Shown here: positions 48,322 to 58,462 of the stretch, piece by piece
Position numbering within the stretch: position 1 is the stretch's first letter
Layout: every line of letters begins with the position of its first letter
Assembly (NCBI RefSeq): GCF_900608595.1
Contig: NZ_UWYY01000001.1
Location: 248,001 to 312,000 of the forward strand
DNA length: 64,000 nt
Source of the DNA: Promicromonospora panici
Lineage (GTDB): Bacteria; Actinomycetota; Actinomycetes; Actinomycetales; Cellulomonadaceae
Direction of reading: 5' to 3'
Translations under genes and position numbers: made by a program
Notes under the pieces: generated by a model
What the model saw: the letters and a program-made list of their open reading frames with translations, nothing else
Database searches by the model: none
Told to the model about the DNA's origin: nothing

Positions 48322-49929
48322 TCAGGGTTTCAGGTCCTTGAGCTGGTCTATGCCCGAGCGGTGGCCCAGCGGCACCTCCTTGATGAGGGACACGCAGAGC
48401 AGCGCGATCAGCGCGAGCGGGACGGCGGCGAGGAAGATGTCGGCGATACCGTTCGCGTACGCCTTCTCGACGACCTCCACCAGGATCGGCGGGAGCGACG
48501 CCAGGTCGGGCAGCGTGCTGCCGCCGGACCCGAGCGCGGCCGGGTCGATCCCCTGCTTCGCCAGCTCCGGGGCGATCTCGGCGACGCCGTCCTGCAGGCC
48601 CACCTTCACGCTGTGCCCGAGGATCGCGCCGAGCGCGGAGACGCCGATCGCGCCGCCGAGCGACCGGAAGAACGTCACGGTGGACGTACCCGAGCCCGAG
48701 TCCTTGATGTGCAGGGTGTTTTGGGTGGCCAGCACCATGTTCTGCATGAGCATTCCGACGCCCGCGCCGAGCACGAACAGGTAGATCGACACCAGTACGA
48801 ACGACGTCTTGTAGTCCAGGGTCGACAGGAGCAGCAGGCCACCGGTCAGCAGCACGCCGCCGACCACCATGTACGGCTTGTACCGGCCGGTCTTGGAGAT
48901 GAGCTGCCCGCTCACCGTGGACGACAGGAACAGGCCGACCACCATCGGGATCGTGTACAGCCCGGACTCCGTGGGCGTCTTGCCGCGCGAGAGCTGCATG
49001 TACTGGCTGAGGAACACCGACGAGCCGAACATCGCGACGCCCACGGCGACCGATCCGATGACGGCGAGCACCAGCGTGCGGTTCTTGAACAGGTACATCG
49101 GGATGAGCGGGTTCTTGACCCGCAGCTCGACGAGCACGGCGATCGCGAGGACCACGAGCGAGCCGCCGACCATGACCGCCGTCTGCCAGGAGAGCCAGTC
49201 GAACTCGGTGCCGGCGAACGTGATCCACAGCAGCAGGGTGGCGATGCCGACCGAGATCAGCGTGGCGCCGATGACGTCGATCCGGGCCGAGCCGCGCGGC
49301 CGCGTCGGGAGCCTGAGCGTCAGCTGCAGCACGATGATCGAGGCCACCGCGAACGGCAGGCCCACGAAGAAGTTCCAGCGCCAGCTGATGGCGTCGGTGA
49401 GGAACCCGCCCAGGACGGGGCCGCCGACCATGCCGATACCCATGATCGAGCCCATGAGGCCCATGTACCGGCCACGCTGGCGCGGGCTGATGATGTCGGC
49501 GATGAGCACGGCGGACAGGGACTGCAGGCCGCCGGCGCCGATGCCCTGGAATGCGCGGAAGGTGATGAGCTGGCCGGTGTCCTGCGCGAACCCGGCGGCG
49601 GCCGCCGACAGCACCGAGATGATCAGCGCGATCTGGATCAGCGTCTTGCGGTTCGTGAGGTCGGCGAGCTTGCCCCAGATCGGGGTGGAGATCGTCGAGG
49701 TCAGCAGGGTCGCCGTGACCACCCACGTGAAGGCCGACTGGTTGCCCTCCAGGTCGGTGATGATCTTCGGCAGGGACGACGACACGACCGACATCGCCAG
49801 GACCGAGACGAACATGCCCAGCAGGATCCCGGACAGCGCCCGGAGAACCTCGCTGTGCGTCATGGCGGGCGGTTCGCCCTGGAGGTGGTCGGGTTCGACC
49901 ACGACGGACTGGGTGTTGGGGCTGGTCAT
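48322..49929 (-). CDS. DHA2-family (EmrB/QacA) MFS drug exporter
   Basis: 535 residues, fourteen hydrophobic helices. Family signatures: SSLPKIITDL in helix 1, WGKLADLTNRKTL in loop 2-3, FQGIGAGGLQSLS in helix 4, and the antiporter motif C GIGMVGGPVLGGFLTD in helix 5. It exports toxic compounds with proton exchange. The ATG at 49929 has an AGGAG box and overlaps the MarR stop (ATGA), so it is cotranscribed with its repressor. Confidence 0.92.
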   Translation of the reverse strand: MTSPNTQSVVVEPDHLQGEPPAMTHSEVLRALSGILLGMFVSVLAMSVVSSSLPKIITDLEGNQSAFTWVVTATLLTSTISTPIWGKLADLTNRKTLIQIALIISVLSAAAAGFAQDTGQLITFRAFQGIGAGGLQSLSAVLIADIISPRQRGRYMGLMGSIMGIGMVGGPVLGGFLTDAISWRWNFFVGLPFAVASIIVLQLTLRLPTRPRGSARIDVIGATLISVGIATLLLWITFAGTEFDWLSWQTAVMVGGSLVVLAIAVLVELRVKNPLIPMYLFKNRTLVLAVIGSVAVGVAMFGSSVFLSQYMQLSRGKTPTESGLYTIPMVVGLFLSSTVSGQLISKTGRYKPYMVVGGVLLTGGLLLLSTLDYKTSFVLVSIYLFVLGAGVGMLMQNMVLATQNTLHIKDSGSGTSTVTFFRSLGGAIGVSALGAILGHSVKVGLQDGVAEIAPELAKQGIDPAALGSGGSTLPDLASLPPILVEVVEKAYANGIADIFLAAVPLALIALLCVSLIKEVPLGHRSGIDQLKDLKP

Positions 49930-50429
49930 GCAAACTCCTGCTGGTTCTGGGGCGATCTCCGGTGCGCGGTGTCCGCGCTGATGGCGTCGATGAGGCGGTC
50001 CAGCATGCGGGTCGCCTCGTCGAGGTCTGCAGGCGTCCAGGCGGCGAAGGCCCGGTCGATCATGTTCGTGTACTGCTCGGAGGCCTCGGCCGCGAGGTCG
50101 CGTCCTGCGTCGGTCAGCTCGACCGTGCGGACCCGGCGGTCGTCGGCGTCGACCGTGCGGACGACGTAACCGGCGTCGGCCAGCGTGCTCACCTGGCGGC
50201 TCGCGACCGAGAGGTCGACGCGCAGGTGCGCCGCGATATCTGTCAGGGAGACCGGGCCGCACTTGGTGAGCAGGTGCAGCACGGTCACGCCGGACCGGGG
50301 CCAGTCGAGCTCGTGGGCGATCCGTGCCGCCGCTTCCCGTTGGGCGCGCGAAAGGCTCTGGAGCGCGGAGATCAGGGCGACGGCCGGCGCTTCGGTGCCG
50401 GACGGCGTCCCGCTGGGTGTGGAAGTCAT
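49926..50429 (-). CDS. MarR-family repressor of the coupled MFS exporter
   Basis: 167 residues from ATG 50429 with a GAGG box. Winged helix: SGVTVLHLLTKCGPVSLTDI, HLRVDLSVASRQVSTLADAG and wing VRTVDADDRRVRTVELT. It is followed directly by the exporter. A 16-bp palindrome lies 27 bp upstream, a probable autoregulatory operator. The inducer is unknown. Confidence 0.9.
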   Translation of the reverse strand: MTSTPSGTPSGTEAPAVALISALQSLSRAQREAAARIAHELDWPRSGVTVLHLLTKCGPVSLTDIAAHLRVDLSVASRQVSTLADAGYVVRTVDADDRRVRTVELTDAGRDLAAEASEQYTNMIDRAFAAWTPADLDEATRMLDRLIDAISADTAHRRSPQNQQEFA

Positions 50430-50441
50430 CGTGCCTCGCAA

Positions 50442-50471
50442 TTGATTGCTTAGAGCAACTATATATAGTTG
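50442..50471 (-). promoter_or_regulatory. MarR operator and promoter of the marR-exporter operon
   Basis: The perfect 16-bp palindrome CAACTATATATAGTTG lies at 50456-50471. A second inverted repeat, TTGCTTAGAGCAA, overlaps it at 50446-50458. The AT-rich core contains TATATA as a likely -10 element for leftward transcription. Confidence 0.65.
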
Positions 50472-50562
50472 GATGCCGAAAGCAAGCGTTCTACGGGAAA
50501 CGATTCGACAGGCGCTGTGTGACCTGCGCCGCACGGCACGCACGAGAACGGCGGCGCGACGA

Positions 50563-50602
50563 GAACGGCGCCGCCCCCACCGTGGTGGGAGCGGCGCCGT
50601 TC
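50563..50602. terminator. Terminator after the sugar porter gene
   Basis: GAACGGCGCCGC (50563-50574) pairs with GCGGCGCCGTTC (50591-50602), just after the stop of the leftward sugar porter. Confidence 0.75.
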
Positions 50603-50629
50603 GGCGGGCCGAGCCGGTGGTGCCGAGGA

Positions 50630-52069
50630 TCAGGCCCTGGCGCGGCTCTCCTCGCCCATGTCCTCGAGCTCCATGCCCTTGGTCTCGCGCACCTTGGTGA
50701 ACACGAAGAAGAAGCTCAGCGCCGCGAAGATCGCGTACATCAGGTACGGCACGCTGGCGCCGAAGGCGGCCAGCATCGGCGGGAACGTCATGGTGATGGC
50801 GAAGTTGGCGACCCACTGCATGGCCGCGGCGACGCCGAGGGCGGCGGCCCGGATGCGGTTCGGGAACATCTCGCCGAGCAGCACCCAGACGAGCGGCCCC
50901 CACGAGGCGCCGAAGAACACGACGAACGCGTTGGCGCAGATCAGCGCGATCACGCCCCACGGCCCGCTGAGCGAGATGTTGGCGCCGGAGCCGGTGGCCT
51001 GCGTGAAGGCGATCGCCATGAGGCCCAGGGACACGGTCATCCCGGCGGAGCCGATGAGGAGCAGCGGGCGGCGGCCCACCTTGTCGATGAGGGCGATGGC
51101 GATGAAGGTCACGGCGACGTTCGTGACCGACGTGATCGTGGAGACCAGGAACGCCTGGCTCTCGTCGAACCCGACGGCCTGCCACAGCGTCGTCGAGTAG
51201 TAGAAGATCACGTTGATGCCGACGAACTGCTGGAAGACCGACAGCAGGATGCCCACCCAGACGATCGGCTTGAGTCCCAGCGTGTTACCGCGGAGCGAGG
51301 CCTGCGCGGCGTTCAGCTCGTCGACGGCGATGCTGCGGTGGATCTGGGCGAGGCGGTCGTCGACGTCCTCGTCGGGGCCGAGCACGCTGGCCAGGACGGC
51401 GCGCGCCTCGCCGTCGCGCCCCTTGGCGGCGAGGTAGCGGGGCGACTCCGGGATACGCAGCGCGAGGATGCCGTAGACCGCGGCAGGGACCACGGCGACC
51501 AGGAACATCCAGCGCCATGCCTCCCACCCGAGCCAGAGGACGTTCGCGGCGCCGTCGGCCGACTCGGCGAGGAGCTGGTCCGAGAGCAGCGCGGCGAAGA
51601 TACCGACGGTGATCGCGAGCTGCTGCAGCGAGCCCAGCCGGCCGCGCATGGCCGCTGGCGCGATCTCCGCGATGTACGCGGGCGCGATGACGGACGCGAT
51701 ACCGATGCCCACGCCGGCCATGAAGCGCCAGACGGCCAGGTCCCACGCGGAGAACGCGATGGCGGACAGGATCGACGACACGAAGAACAGGACGGCGCCG
51801 AGCACCATGACGTTGGTGCGGCCCCAGCGGTCCGCCAGGCGGCCGCCGGCCCAGGCGCCCAGTGCGCAGCCCAGCAGGGCGATGGCGACGACGATGCCGG
51901 TGACCGACGGGTCGAGCTCGAACTGGCCTTCGATGGCATTCACCGCGCCGTTGATCACCGAGCTGTCGAAGCCGAACAAGAAACCGCCCACCGCTGCGGC
52001 GAAGGCGAGGGCCGTGGCCTTGCGGTGGGCTGATCGTGCGGTGTTCCCGGCCGCTGGGGTGAAACTCAT
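50630..52069 (-). CDS. MFS sugar porter (SP family)
   Basis: 479 residues, twelve helices. Sugar porter signatures: GGFLFGFDSSVINGA in helix 1, RLADRWGRTNVM, RFMAGVGIGIASVIAPAYIA, PESPRYLAAKGRDGEA, QQFVGINVIFYYS and DKVGRRPLLLIGSAGM. It imports a hexose or pentose with protons. The substrate is not determined. It is monocistronic, with a hairpin downstream. Confidence 0.93.
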   Translation of the reverse strand: MSFTPAAGNTARSAHRKATALAFAAAVGGFLFGFDSSVINGAVNAIEGQFELDPSVTGIVVAIALLGCALGAWAGGRLADRWGRTNVMVLGAVLFFVSSILSAIAFSAWDLAVWRFMAGVGIGIASVIAPAYIAEIAPAAMRGRLGSLQQLAITVGIFAALLSDQLLAESADGAANVLWLGWEAWRWMFLVAVVPAAVYGILALRIPESPRYLAAKGRDGEARAVLASVLGPDEDVDDRLAQIHRSIAVDELNAAQASLRGNTLGLKPIVWVGILLSVFQQFVGINVIFYYSTTLWQAVGFDESQAFLVSTITSVTNVAVTFIAIALIDKVGRRPLLLIGSAGMTVSLGLMAIAFTQATGSGANISLSGPWGVIALICANAFVVFFGASWGPLVWVLLGEMFPNRIRAAALGVAAAMQWVANFAITMTFPPMLAAFGASVPYLMYAIFAALSFFFVFTKVRETKGMELEDMGEESRARA

Positions 52070-52145
52070 ACCGTCGATGCTAAGTCGCTCGCCTGGCCCG
52101 TCGCGCGCGGAATCCCCGGCTGTGAAAAACGAGACACCGCCGGGA

Positions 52146-53150
52146 TCAGGTCAGCAGCGGCCAGAGCGCCCAGGTCGCGAGAGCCGCCACGAGGGCAGCG
52201 GCCGGGATCGTGAGCACCCAGGCGACGGCGATGTTCCCGGCCACACCCCAGCGGACGGCGGAGAGTCGGCGGGTGGCACCGACGCCCATGATCGCCGAGG
52301 TGATCGTGTGCGTGGTCGAGACCGGGGCGTGCAGCGCGAACGCGTTGACGTACAGCACGAGCGCCGAGACGGACTCGGCCACGAAGCCGCGCGCCGGGTC
52401 CAGCTCGATGATCTTGCGGCCCAGCGTGCGCATGATGCGCCAGCCGCCCGAGTAGGTGCCGGCGGAGATCGCCGCGGCGGCGGACAGCTTGACCCAGAGC
52501 GGGATGCCGGCGGAGGCGTTGGCCCAGCCGACCGTCAGCAGCGCCAGGTAGATGACGCCCATCGTCTTCTGTGCGTCCTGCAGGCCGTGGCCGAGCGCCA
52601 TCGCGGCGGCCGACGCCGTCTGCGCGATCCGGAAGCGGCGGTTCGTCTTGGCCGGGGCCGCGTAGCGGAAGATCCACATGACCGCGACCATCACTGCGAA
52701 GGCGAGGCCGAAGCCCACCAGCGGCGAGACGATCATGGGCACGACCACCTTGTCCACGATCGCGGACCAGTAGACGCCCATGCCGCCGGCGAGCCCGGCG
52801 CCGACCAGCCCGCCGATGAGGGCGTGCGTGGACGACGACGGCAGGCCGAACCACCAGGTGATGAGGTTCCACACGATCGCGCCGAGCAGGGCGCACAGCA
52901 CGACGGTGAGCTCGGCGTGCGTACTGGCGCCCGCGAGGTTGACGATCGACGTCGCGATGGTCTCCGCGACCTCGGTGCCCAGCAGCGCGCCGGCGAAGTT
53001 CATGGCGGCCGCCATGACGAGCGCCACCCGGGGCGTGAGAGCCCGGGTCGACACCGACGTCGCGATGGCGTTGGCGGCGTCGTGAAAGCCGTTGGTGAAG
53101 TCGAAGCTCAGGGCGAGCGCGACCACGAGGACGACAAGAGCGACCTCCAA
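52146..53150 (-). CDS. pit: Inorganic phosphate transporter, PiT family
   Basis: 334 residues, about ten helices, with the PiT signature GFHDAANAIATSVSTRAL near the N-terminus and its repeat AVSALVLYVNAFALHAPVST. It imports metal-phosphate with protons. The start is a TTG one base after the DUF47 stop, so it is coupled to it. The first helix starts right after. Confidence 0.93.
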   Translation of the reverse strand: MEVALVVLVVALALSFDFTNGFHDAANAIATSVSTRALTPRVALVMAAAMNFAGALLGTEVAETIATSIVNLAGASTHAELTVVLCALLGAIVWNLITWWFGLPSSSTHALIGGLVGAGLAGGMGVYWSAIVDKVVVPMIVSPLVGFGLAFAVMVAVMWIFRYAAPAKTNRRFRIAQTASAAAMALGHGLQDAQKTMGVIYLALLTVGWANASAGIPLWVKLSAAAAISAGTYSGGWRIMRTLGRKIIELDPARGFVAESVSALVLYVNAFALHAPVSTTHTITSAIMGVGATRRLSAVRWGVAGNIAVAWVLTIPAAALVAALATWALWPLLT

Positions 53151-53151
53151 C

Positions 53152-53769
53152 TCAGGACTCCTTGAGGGCGATGGTCTCGACCATGTTCGCCACCTTCTCG
53201 AAGCTGTCCGCGGCGTTCTCGAGGACCTCCACGATCTCCTTCAGCTTCATGAGCAGGACCGGGTCGCCGGCCAGGTCGTCGAAGAGCTGGGCGAGGAGCT
53301 TGCGGTGCAGCTTGTCCGCCTGGTTCTCGAGCCGGTTCACCTCGACCCAGTAGTCCGCGAGCTTGTCCATCGAGCGCAGGCGGGGCATGGCCTCCGCCGT
53401 CAGCTCCGCACACCGCTGCAGCACCTGCACCTGCTCGGACACGCGGTCCGGCAGGGCGTCGACCTTGTACAGGACGATGAGGTCTGCGGCCTCGTCCATC
53501 TCGTCCATGCAGTCGTCCAGCGCCGAGGCCAGACCGGAGATGTCCTCGCGGTCGAACGGCGTGACGAAGGTCTGGTTGAGGCGCCGCATCACCGAGTGCG
53601 TGGCTTCGTCGGCGAGATGCTCGACCTCGTGCATCTCCTCGGCGAGCTTCTCGCGGCCGGCCTTGTCCGCTCCCAGCAGCTCCGCCAACAGGGACGAGCC
53701 CCGGACCAGGTGCTGGGCCGAGGCGGCGAGCAGATCGAAGTACGTGGTGTCGCGCGGAGTGAGGCGCAC
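53152..53769 (-). CDS. DUF47 PhoU-like partner of the Pit transporter
   Basis: 205 residues from a GTG. All-helical DUF47 protein (YFDLLAASAQHLVRGSSLLA, EVEHLADEATHSVMRRLNQT, FDREDISGLASALDDCMDEM). This family is routinely encoded just upstream of pit and modulates phosphate uptake. The E/D-rich helices likely bind metal clusters as in PhoU. Confidence 0.92.
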   Translation of the reverse strand: MRLTPRDTTYFDLLAASAQHLVRGSSLLAELLGADKAGREKLAEEMHEVEHLADEATHSVMRRLNQTFVTPFDREDISGLASALDDCMDEMDEAADLIVLYKVDALPDRVSEQVQVLQRCAELTAEAMPRLRSMDKLADYWVEVNRLENQADKLHRKLLAQLFDDLAGDPVLLMKLKEIVEVLENAADSFEKVANMVETIALKES

Positions 53770-54106
53770 GAAGGCTCCCGTTCTGAGGGCTCTGGAACAG
53801 GCTCAGCGTAGAGCTGTTGCCGACCATCGCCAATTTGCAAGGTCGAACTTTGACAACTCGTGACAAACGCGGTCGACGCGCAGGCAGCACCGCGCCGCCG
53901 TCATCGACGGCCCGGAGAGGAAGGAGAGAGCGACGCCGAACCGGGAGCGCCTCTCGGCGCGGGGCCGCTCGTAGCGGCTTGAGGTGGAGCCCGGGGCTAC
54001 CGCAGCCCGGCGTCGCTTGCACCATCCTAATCGCGTGAGCGGATCTGCCAAGGGGGTCGGACGTCACAGCGCCCTCGCGCGGCTCCCGCTTGACAGTGTG
54101 CGGGGC
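53770..54106. other. Intergenic region upstream of DUF47-pit
   Basis: 337 bp between the DUF47 start and the stop of the next leftward gene. It probably holds the pit operon promoter: on the minus strand TTGTCAAAGTTCGACC lies about 65 bp before the GTG and could be a phosphate-regulator site. No gene or strong hairpin is seen. Confidence 0.35.
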
Positions 54107-54742
54107 CTACTCGAGAGAGCCGGTCCGCCACAGGTCACCGGCCCGTTCCAGCTCCTCGGCGGTGCGCAGCAGGGAGCTCGCGCTGCGCGTCATCCGGGTG
54201 GCGCCGGTGGGATCCGCGACCTCGCGGGAGTCCGCGTCGAACGCCGCTCCGGTCGACAGGATGCGGCAGAACGCACCGGCCCGTTCGAGGGCGACGGCGA
54301 GGTCCCCGGTGAAGACGCCGGACAGGACGGCGTCGGCCAGGATCTGCAGGTCACGTGGTTCCGGAGGGCTCGGCACACCCGCGACGGCCTCCTGGACGGG
54401 GGCGGCTTCCACACCGAGTCGATACCTGAGCATGACGGTGCCCATGTCCCGGCGTACCCACTCGCGCAGCACGTACAGGCGCCAGAGCGACCCAGGCAGC
54501 GAGACGGCGGCGGCGTCCGCCCACAGGCCTGCCACCGTGTCCAGGCCCTCGTTCTCGACCAGGTGGATGAGCCGTTCGACCACCTTCGGGTCCTCGGTGG
54601 TGCGAGCCCGGTCCACGAGGGCACGCGCCGTCGCGTGCGCGACCTCGTCGCGCAGGGCAGGGTCCACCTCACCCGGGAGGGCTTCGGCGTCCCGGGGGTC
54701 CAGCATGGCCGGCCGTCGCGGCGGTCGTTGGTCGCTGCTCAT
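54107..54742 (-). CDS. Conserved hypothetical protein, helical
   Basis: 211 residues, no membrane segments. Leu/Ala/Arg-rich helices, with LPGSLWRLYVLREWVRRDMG and GVFTGDLAVALERAGAFCRI the most distinctive. It lies 58 bp downstream of the NUDIX-phosphatase gene on the same strand. I do not recognise the family. Confidence 0.7.
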   Translation of the reverse strand: MSSDQRPPRRPAMLDPRDAEALPGEVDPALRDEVAHATARALVDRARTTEDPKVVERLIHLVENEGLDTVAGLWADAAAVSLPGSLWRLYVLREWVRRDMGTVMLRYRLGVEAAPVQEAVAGVPSPPEPRDLQILADAVLSGVFTGDLAVALERAGAFCRILSTGAAFDADSREVADPTGATRMTRSASSLLRTAEELERAGDLWRTGSLE

Positions 54743-54800
54743 GATGACCGATAGTGCGCCGAAATGGAACGTGTGTCCACCACTGTCCGATCGAACCAGG

Positions 54801-55835
54801 TCACCACACCGGCGCGCTCACCTTCTCGGTGGCCACCACCCGCGGTCCGGACGATGTGTCGGCGACGTGCGCCACGAGCACCTCGCCGGGTTCGAGGAAC
54901 GGGTCGAGCGAGGGCAGGCCGTCCGCCACCGCGCGGGACGCGTGCTGGGTCAGCACGTCCAGCACCGTCGGCAGGACCGGGCGGTGGGTGCAGATCACCG
55001 ACGACTCGGTGGTCTCGTCCAGCAGGTCGCGCACGGTGGCGGCGACACGGGACGGCGACCGCTCGTGCTGTGCCTCGGTGAGGTACTCGCTGTAGCTCGG
55101 CCGCAGCCCCGCGGCCCTGACGTATGGGTCGATGGTGGTGGCGCACCGCTCCCACCGGGAGCTGATCACGTGCTCGACGCCGTAGGCCGCCAGCACCGGG
55201 ACCAGGGCGGCCGCCTGCCCGTGCCCGAGCGGGGTGAGCGGGCGGTCGCGTTCGGAGCCGTGCCATGCCGTGCGCGGGACGGCTCGGCCGTGCCGCGCGA
55301 TGACCAGCGCGCGGGTGCCGAGCAAGCCCTCCGCCTCGGCGTTCACGAGGGCGTCCAGCGGCTCGTGGTCCGACGTCCGGGTGAGGCGCTGTGCCGCTTC
55401 GGCCACGTCCAGCCACTCCGCCTTGTCCACCTCGGTGCGGTCGACCGGTGCGATCGGCACGCGCGCCGTGAGGGCGGCGGTGTCGTGTCCTTTGCGGGCG
55501 CGGCGCGACGCCCAGTAGTGCACGCGCTTCACCCGCCCGTCGGGCGTCAGGTACTGCAGGCCCGGCAGGGGGCGGCCGAGCACGATCTCCTTGCCCGTCT
55601 CCTCGCCGACCTCGCGGATCGCGGCGCCCTGGAAGGACTCCCCGACCTCGAGCTTGCCCTTGGGCCACGACCAGTCGTCGTACCGGGGGCGGTGCACCAG
55701 CTGCACCTGGAGCCGCCCGCCGCGACGGCGCCAGACGACCCCGCCCGCGGTCATCACGACCGGGGTGTGCAATCCTCCGATGGGGGAGCCCGCCGTCGTC
55801 GGACTCGTGCCCACCGCCGACCGCCGGCCCGTCAC
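54801..55835 (-). CDS. NUDIX hydrolase-histidine phosphatase fusion (MutT1-like)
   Basis: 344 residues from a GTG overlapping the ppk stop. The N-terminal NUDIX box is [20 protein letters not shown] plus TG (GX5EX7REUXEEXGU). The C-terminal histidine-phosphatase domain has the catalytic RHG in LVIARHGRA and a second His in [10 protein letters not shown]. Mycobacterial MutT1 with this architecture hydrolyses 8-oxo-GTP and diadenosine polyphosphates. Coupling to ppk suggests a role in nucleotide or polyphosphate balance. Confidence 0.9.
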   Translation of the reverse strand: MTGRRSAVGTSPTTAGSPIGGLHTPVVMTAGGVVWRRRGGRLQVQLVHRPRYDDWSWPKGKLEVGESFQGAAIREVGEETGKEIVLGRPLPGLQYLTPDGRVKRVHYWASRRARKGHDTAALTARVPIAPVDRTEVDKAEWLDVAEAAQRLTRTSDHEPLDALVNAEAEGLLGTRALVIARHGRAVPRTAWHGSERDRPLTPLGHGQAAALVPVLAAYGVEHVISSRWERCATTIDPYVRAAGLRPSYSEYLTEAQHERSPSRVAATVRDLLDETTESSVICTHRPVLPTVLDVLTQHASRAVADGLPSLDPFLEPGEVLVAHVADTSSGPRVVATEKVSAPVW

Positions 55836-58414
55836 CGGACAGGCTCGAGCCGACGCCGTTGGCGCTGGATCAGGACCGCCTGCAGGTCGCGGAGGCCGTT
55901 GCCCGTCGAACCTGTGGAGGGGCGTTCCCAGCTGCCGTCCGGCAGCAGGTGCCACGACGCCGTCGTGTCCGCCATGGACTCGTCCAGCAGGCCGAGGAGC
56001 TCGCCGATATGGTTCGGGTCGGAGATCCGGATGAGCGTCTCGACACGGCGGTCGAGGTTGCGGTGCATCAGGTCGGCCGAGCCGATGAACACCTCAGGGC
56101 CGGACTCGGGCCCTTCCGCGAGGGCCGGGCCCACCGAGTTGGCGAACGCGAAGATGCGGGAGTGCTCGAGGAACCGGCCCAGGATGGACCGCACCCGGAT
56201 GTTCTCGCTGAGGCCGGGGACGCCGACCTTCACGGCGCAGATGCCGCGCACCACGAGGTCGACCTGCACGCCGGCCTGGGAGGCGCGGTACAGGGCGTCG
56301 ATCACGGTCTCGTCGACCACCGAGTTGATCTTCATCTTGACCCACGCCTCGTGGCCGGCGCGTGCCGCCGTCGCCTCGCGCTCGATGCGCTCGACCAGGC
56401 CCGACCGCACGGCGCGGGGTGCCACGAGCAGGCGGTGGAACGTCGACTTCGGGGCGTACCCGGACAGCTGGTTGAACAGGCGCGTCAGGTCCTGGCCCAC
56501 GTCCGAGTCGCAGGTCAGCAGGCCGTGGTCGGTGTACAGGCGCGCCGTCTTCGGGTGGTAGTTGCCCGTGCCGACGTGGCAATAGCGCAGCAGGGAGCCG
56601 TCCGGCTCCTGGCGCACCACCAGCGACAGCTTGCAGTGTGTCTTGAGGCCCACGATCCCGTACACGACGTGGACGCCCGCCTCCTCGAGCTTGCGCGCCC
56701 AGGAGATGTTGGCCTCCTCGTCGAACCGGGCCTTGATCTCGACCAGGGCCAGCACCTGCTTGCCCGCCTCGGCGGCGTCGATCAGGGCGTCCACGATGGG
56801 TGAGTCGCCCGACGTCCGGTACAGGGTCTGCTTGATCGCCAGCACGTTCGGGTCGGCCGCCGCCTGCTCCAGGAACGTCTGCACGCTCGTGGAGAAGCTG
56901 TCGTACGGGTGGTGCAGCAGGATGTCCCGCCGTCGCATCGCGGCGAACACGTCCGTCGGCTTGGCGCTCTCGACCTCGGCGAGGTGCCGGTGCGTGGAGG
57001 GGACGAAGGGCGGGTAGTGCAGCGACGTCAGGTCGAGGTCGGCGATGAGGTTGAGCCCCGTGAGGTCCAGCAGTGCGGGCAGCTCGTAGACCTCCTCGTC
57101 CTTCACGCCGAGCTCCCGGACGATCAGGTCGCGGATGCGCGGGCTGATGTCCTTGGCGATCTCCAGCCGTACGGGCGGGCCGAAGCGGCGCCGCAGGAGC
57201 TCCTTCTCCATCGCCTGGAGCAGGTTCTCGGCGTCGTCCTCCTCGACGTCCACGTCCTCGTTGCGGGTGACGCGGAACGTGTGGTTCTCCCGTACCTCCA
57301 TGCCCGGGAACAGGTAGTCGAGGTGCTGCGCGATGACCTCCTCGAGCGGCACGAAGGAGAGCGGCCCGCGCTGCGGGTCGGCCTTCTTGGTGCCAGGGCG
57401 CCGAGGCTTGCCCGACGCGTCCACCGCGATGAAGCGCGGCAGCAGCGGCGGGACCTTGACACGCGCGAAGTGCTCCTTGCCCGTCGCCGGGTTCGCCACC
57501 ACGACGGCGAGGTTGAGGCTCAGCCCGGAGATATAGGGGAACGGGTGGGCAGGGTCCACCGCGAGCGGGGTGAGCACCGGGAAGATCTGCTTGCGGAAGA
57601 ACTTGTGCAGGCGCTCCTGCTCCTTGGTGTCCAGCTCGCCCCAGTGCACCAGCGTGATGCCCTCGCCGGCCAGGGCGGGCTGTACCTCGTCCTCGAAGAC
57701 GCGTGCGTGCCGCTCCATGAGCGAGTGCGCCTCCTCCGAGATGCGCGACAGCGCCTGGCGCGGGCTGAGCCCCGAGGCGCTCGTGACCGCGATACCCGTC
57801 GCGATACGACGCTTCAGGCCGGCCACGCGGACCATGAAGAACTCGTCCAGGTTGGACGCGAAGATCGCCAGGAACCGGACGCGCTCCAGCAGCGGGATGC
57901 GCGGGTCCTCCGCGAGCTCCAGGACGCGCTGGTTGAAGGCGAGCCAGCTGAGCTCACGGTCCGCGAACCGGTCGGTGGGCAGCGGCTCGCCGAGGTGGGG
58001 CTCCAGCAGGGTGGTCCCGGCCGGGCTCTCCGCGATGTGCTCCGCGATGTGCGCGGCCAGGCTCGCGTCCCCGAAGTGCGGGTCCATGATGTCGTCCGCC
58101 GAGGCCCCGTCCGGCGTCGGTGCGTCGGCCCGCTGGATCTTCGTGGCGGTCTTCGTCGCGGCGTCCTTGCCGGAAGCCTTCTCGGCCTGCTTGTCGGCGG
58201 GCTGCTCGGCCGGCTTGACGGCCAGCTTGTCGGCGCGCTCGCGGTGGTCGTCGGGCACGCCGTTCATGGACTCCGCTTCCACCGGCTCCGTACCTGCCGT
58301 CTCTGTTCCTGCTGTCTCTGCGCTTGCTGTGCGAGGGCTCTGCTTCATGAATCGGCCATTCTTGTCCCGGGTCCTGACGGAGGTACTCGCAGCGCTGTCC
58401 TTCATGGGGTTCAT
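55832..58414 (-). CDS. ppk: Polyphosphate kinase 1
   Basis: 860 residues. PPK1 domains in order: N-terminal [20 protein letters not shown], head [19 protein letters not shown], then the catalytic domains with [36 protein letters not shown] and the [20 protein letters not shown] block holding conserved His residues. The first 140 or so residues are a disordered Ala/Lys/Glu extension not found in most homologues. It makes polyphosphate from ATP reversibly. The start is uncertain within the extension (ATGs at 58414 and 58405). Confidence 0.93.
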   Translation of the reverse strand: MNPMKDSAASTSVRTRDKNGRFMKQSPRTASAETAGTETAGTEPVEAESMNGVPDDHRERADKLAVKPAEQPADKQAEKASGKDAATKTATKIQRADAPTPDGASADDIMDPHFGDASLAAHIAEHIAESPAGTTLLEPHLGEPLPTDRFADRELSWLAFNQRVLELAEDPRIPLLERVRFLAIFASNLDEFFMVRVAGLKRRIATGIAVTSASGLSPRQALSRISEEAHSLMERHARVFEDEVQPALAGEGITLVHWGELDTKEQERLHKFFRKQIFPVLTPLAVDPAHPFPYISGLSLNLAVVVANPATGKEHFARVKVPPLLPRFIAVDASGKPRRPGTKKADPQRGPLSFVPLEEVIAQHLDYLFPGMEVRENHTFRVTRNEDVDVEEDDAENLLQAMEKELLRRRFGPPVRLEIAKDISPRIRDLIVRELGVKDEEVYELPALLDLTGLNLIADLDLTSLHYPPFVPSTHRHLAEVESAKPTDVFAAMRRRDILLHHPYDSFSTSVQTFLEQAAADPNVLAIKQTLYRTSGDSPIVDALIDAAEAGKQVLALVEIKARFDEEANISWARKLEEAGVHVVYGIVGLKTHCKLSLVVRQEPDGSLLRYCHVGTGNYHPKTARLYTDHGLLTCDSDVGQDLTRLFNQLSGYAPKSTFHRLLVAPRAVRSGLVERIEREATAARAGHEAWVKMKINSVVDETVIDALYRASQAGVQVDLVVRGICAVKVGVPGLSENIRVRSILGRFLEHSRIFAFANSVGPALAEGPESGPEVFIGSADLMHRNLDRRVETLIRISDPNHIGELLGLLDESMADTTASWHLLPDGSWERPSTGSTGNGLRDLQAVLIQRQRRRLEPVR

Positions 58415-58462
58415 GGTGTCACCGTTCGGTACACAGTGGGTGACGCTGCCGGAGAGCGTTCG

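Noticed and set aside
49935..51185. Long leftward frame extending the MarR gene upstream to 51185
   Set aside because: The part beyond 50429 is a shadow of the sugar porter gene; the true start has a GAGG box and the operator lies upstream of it.
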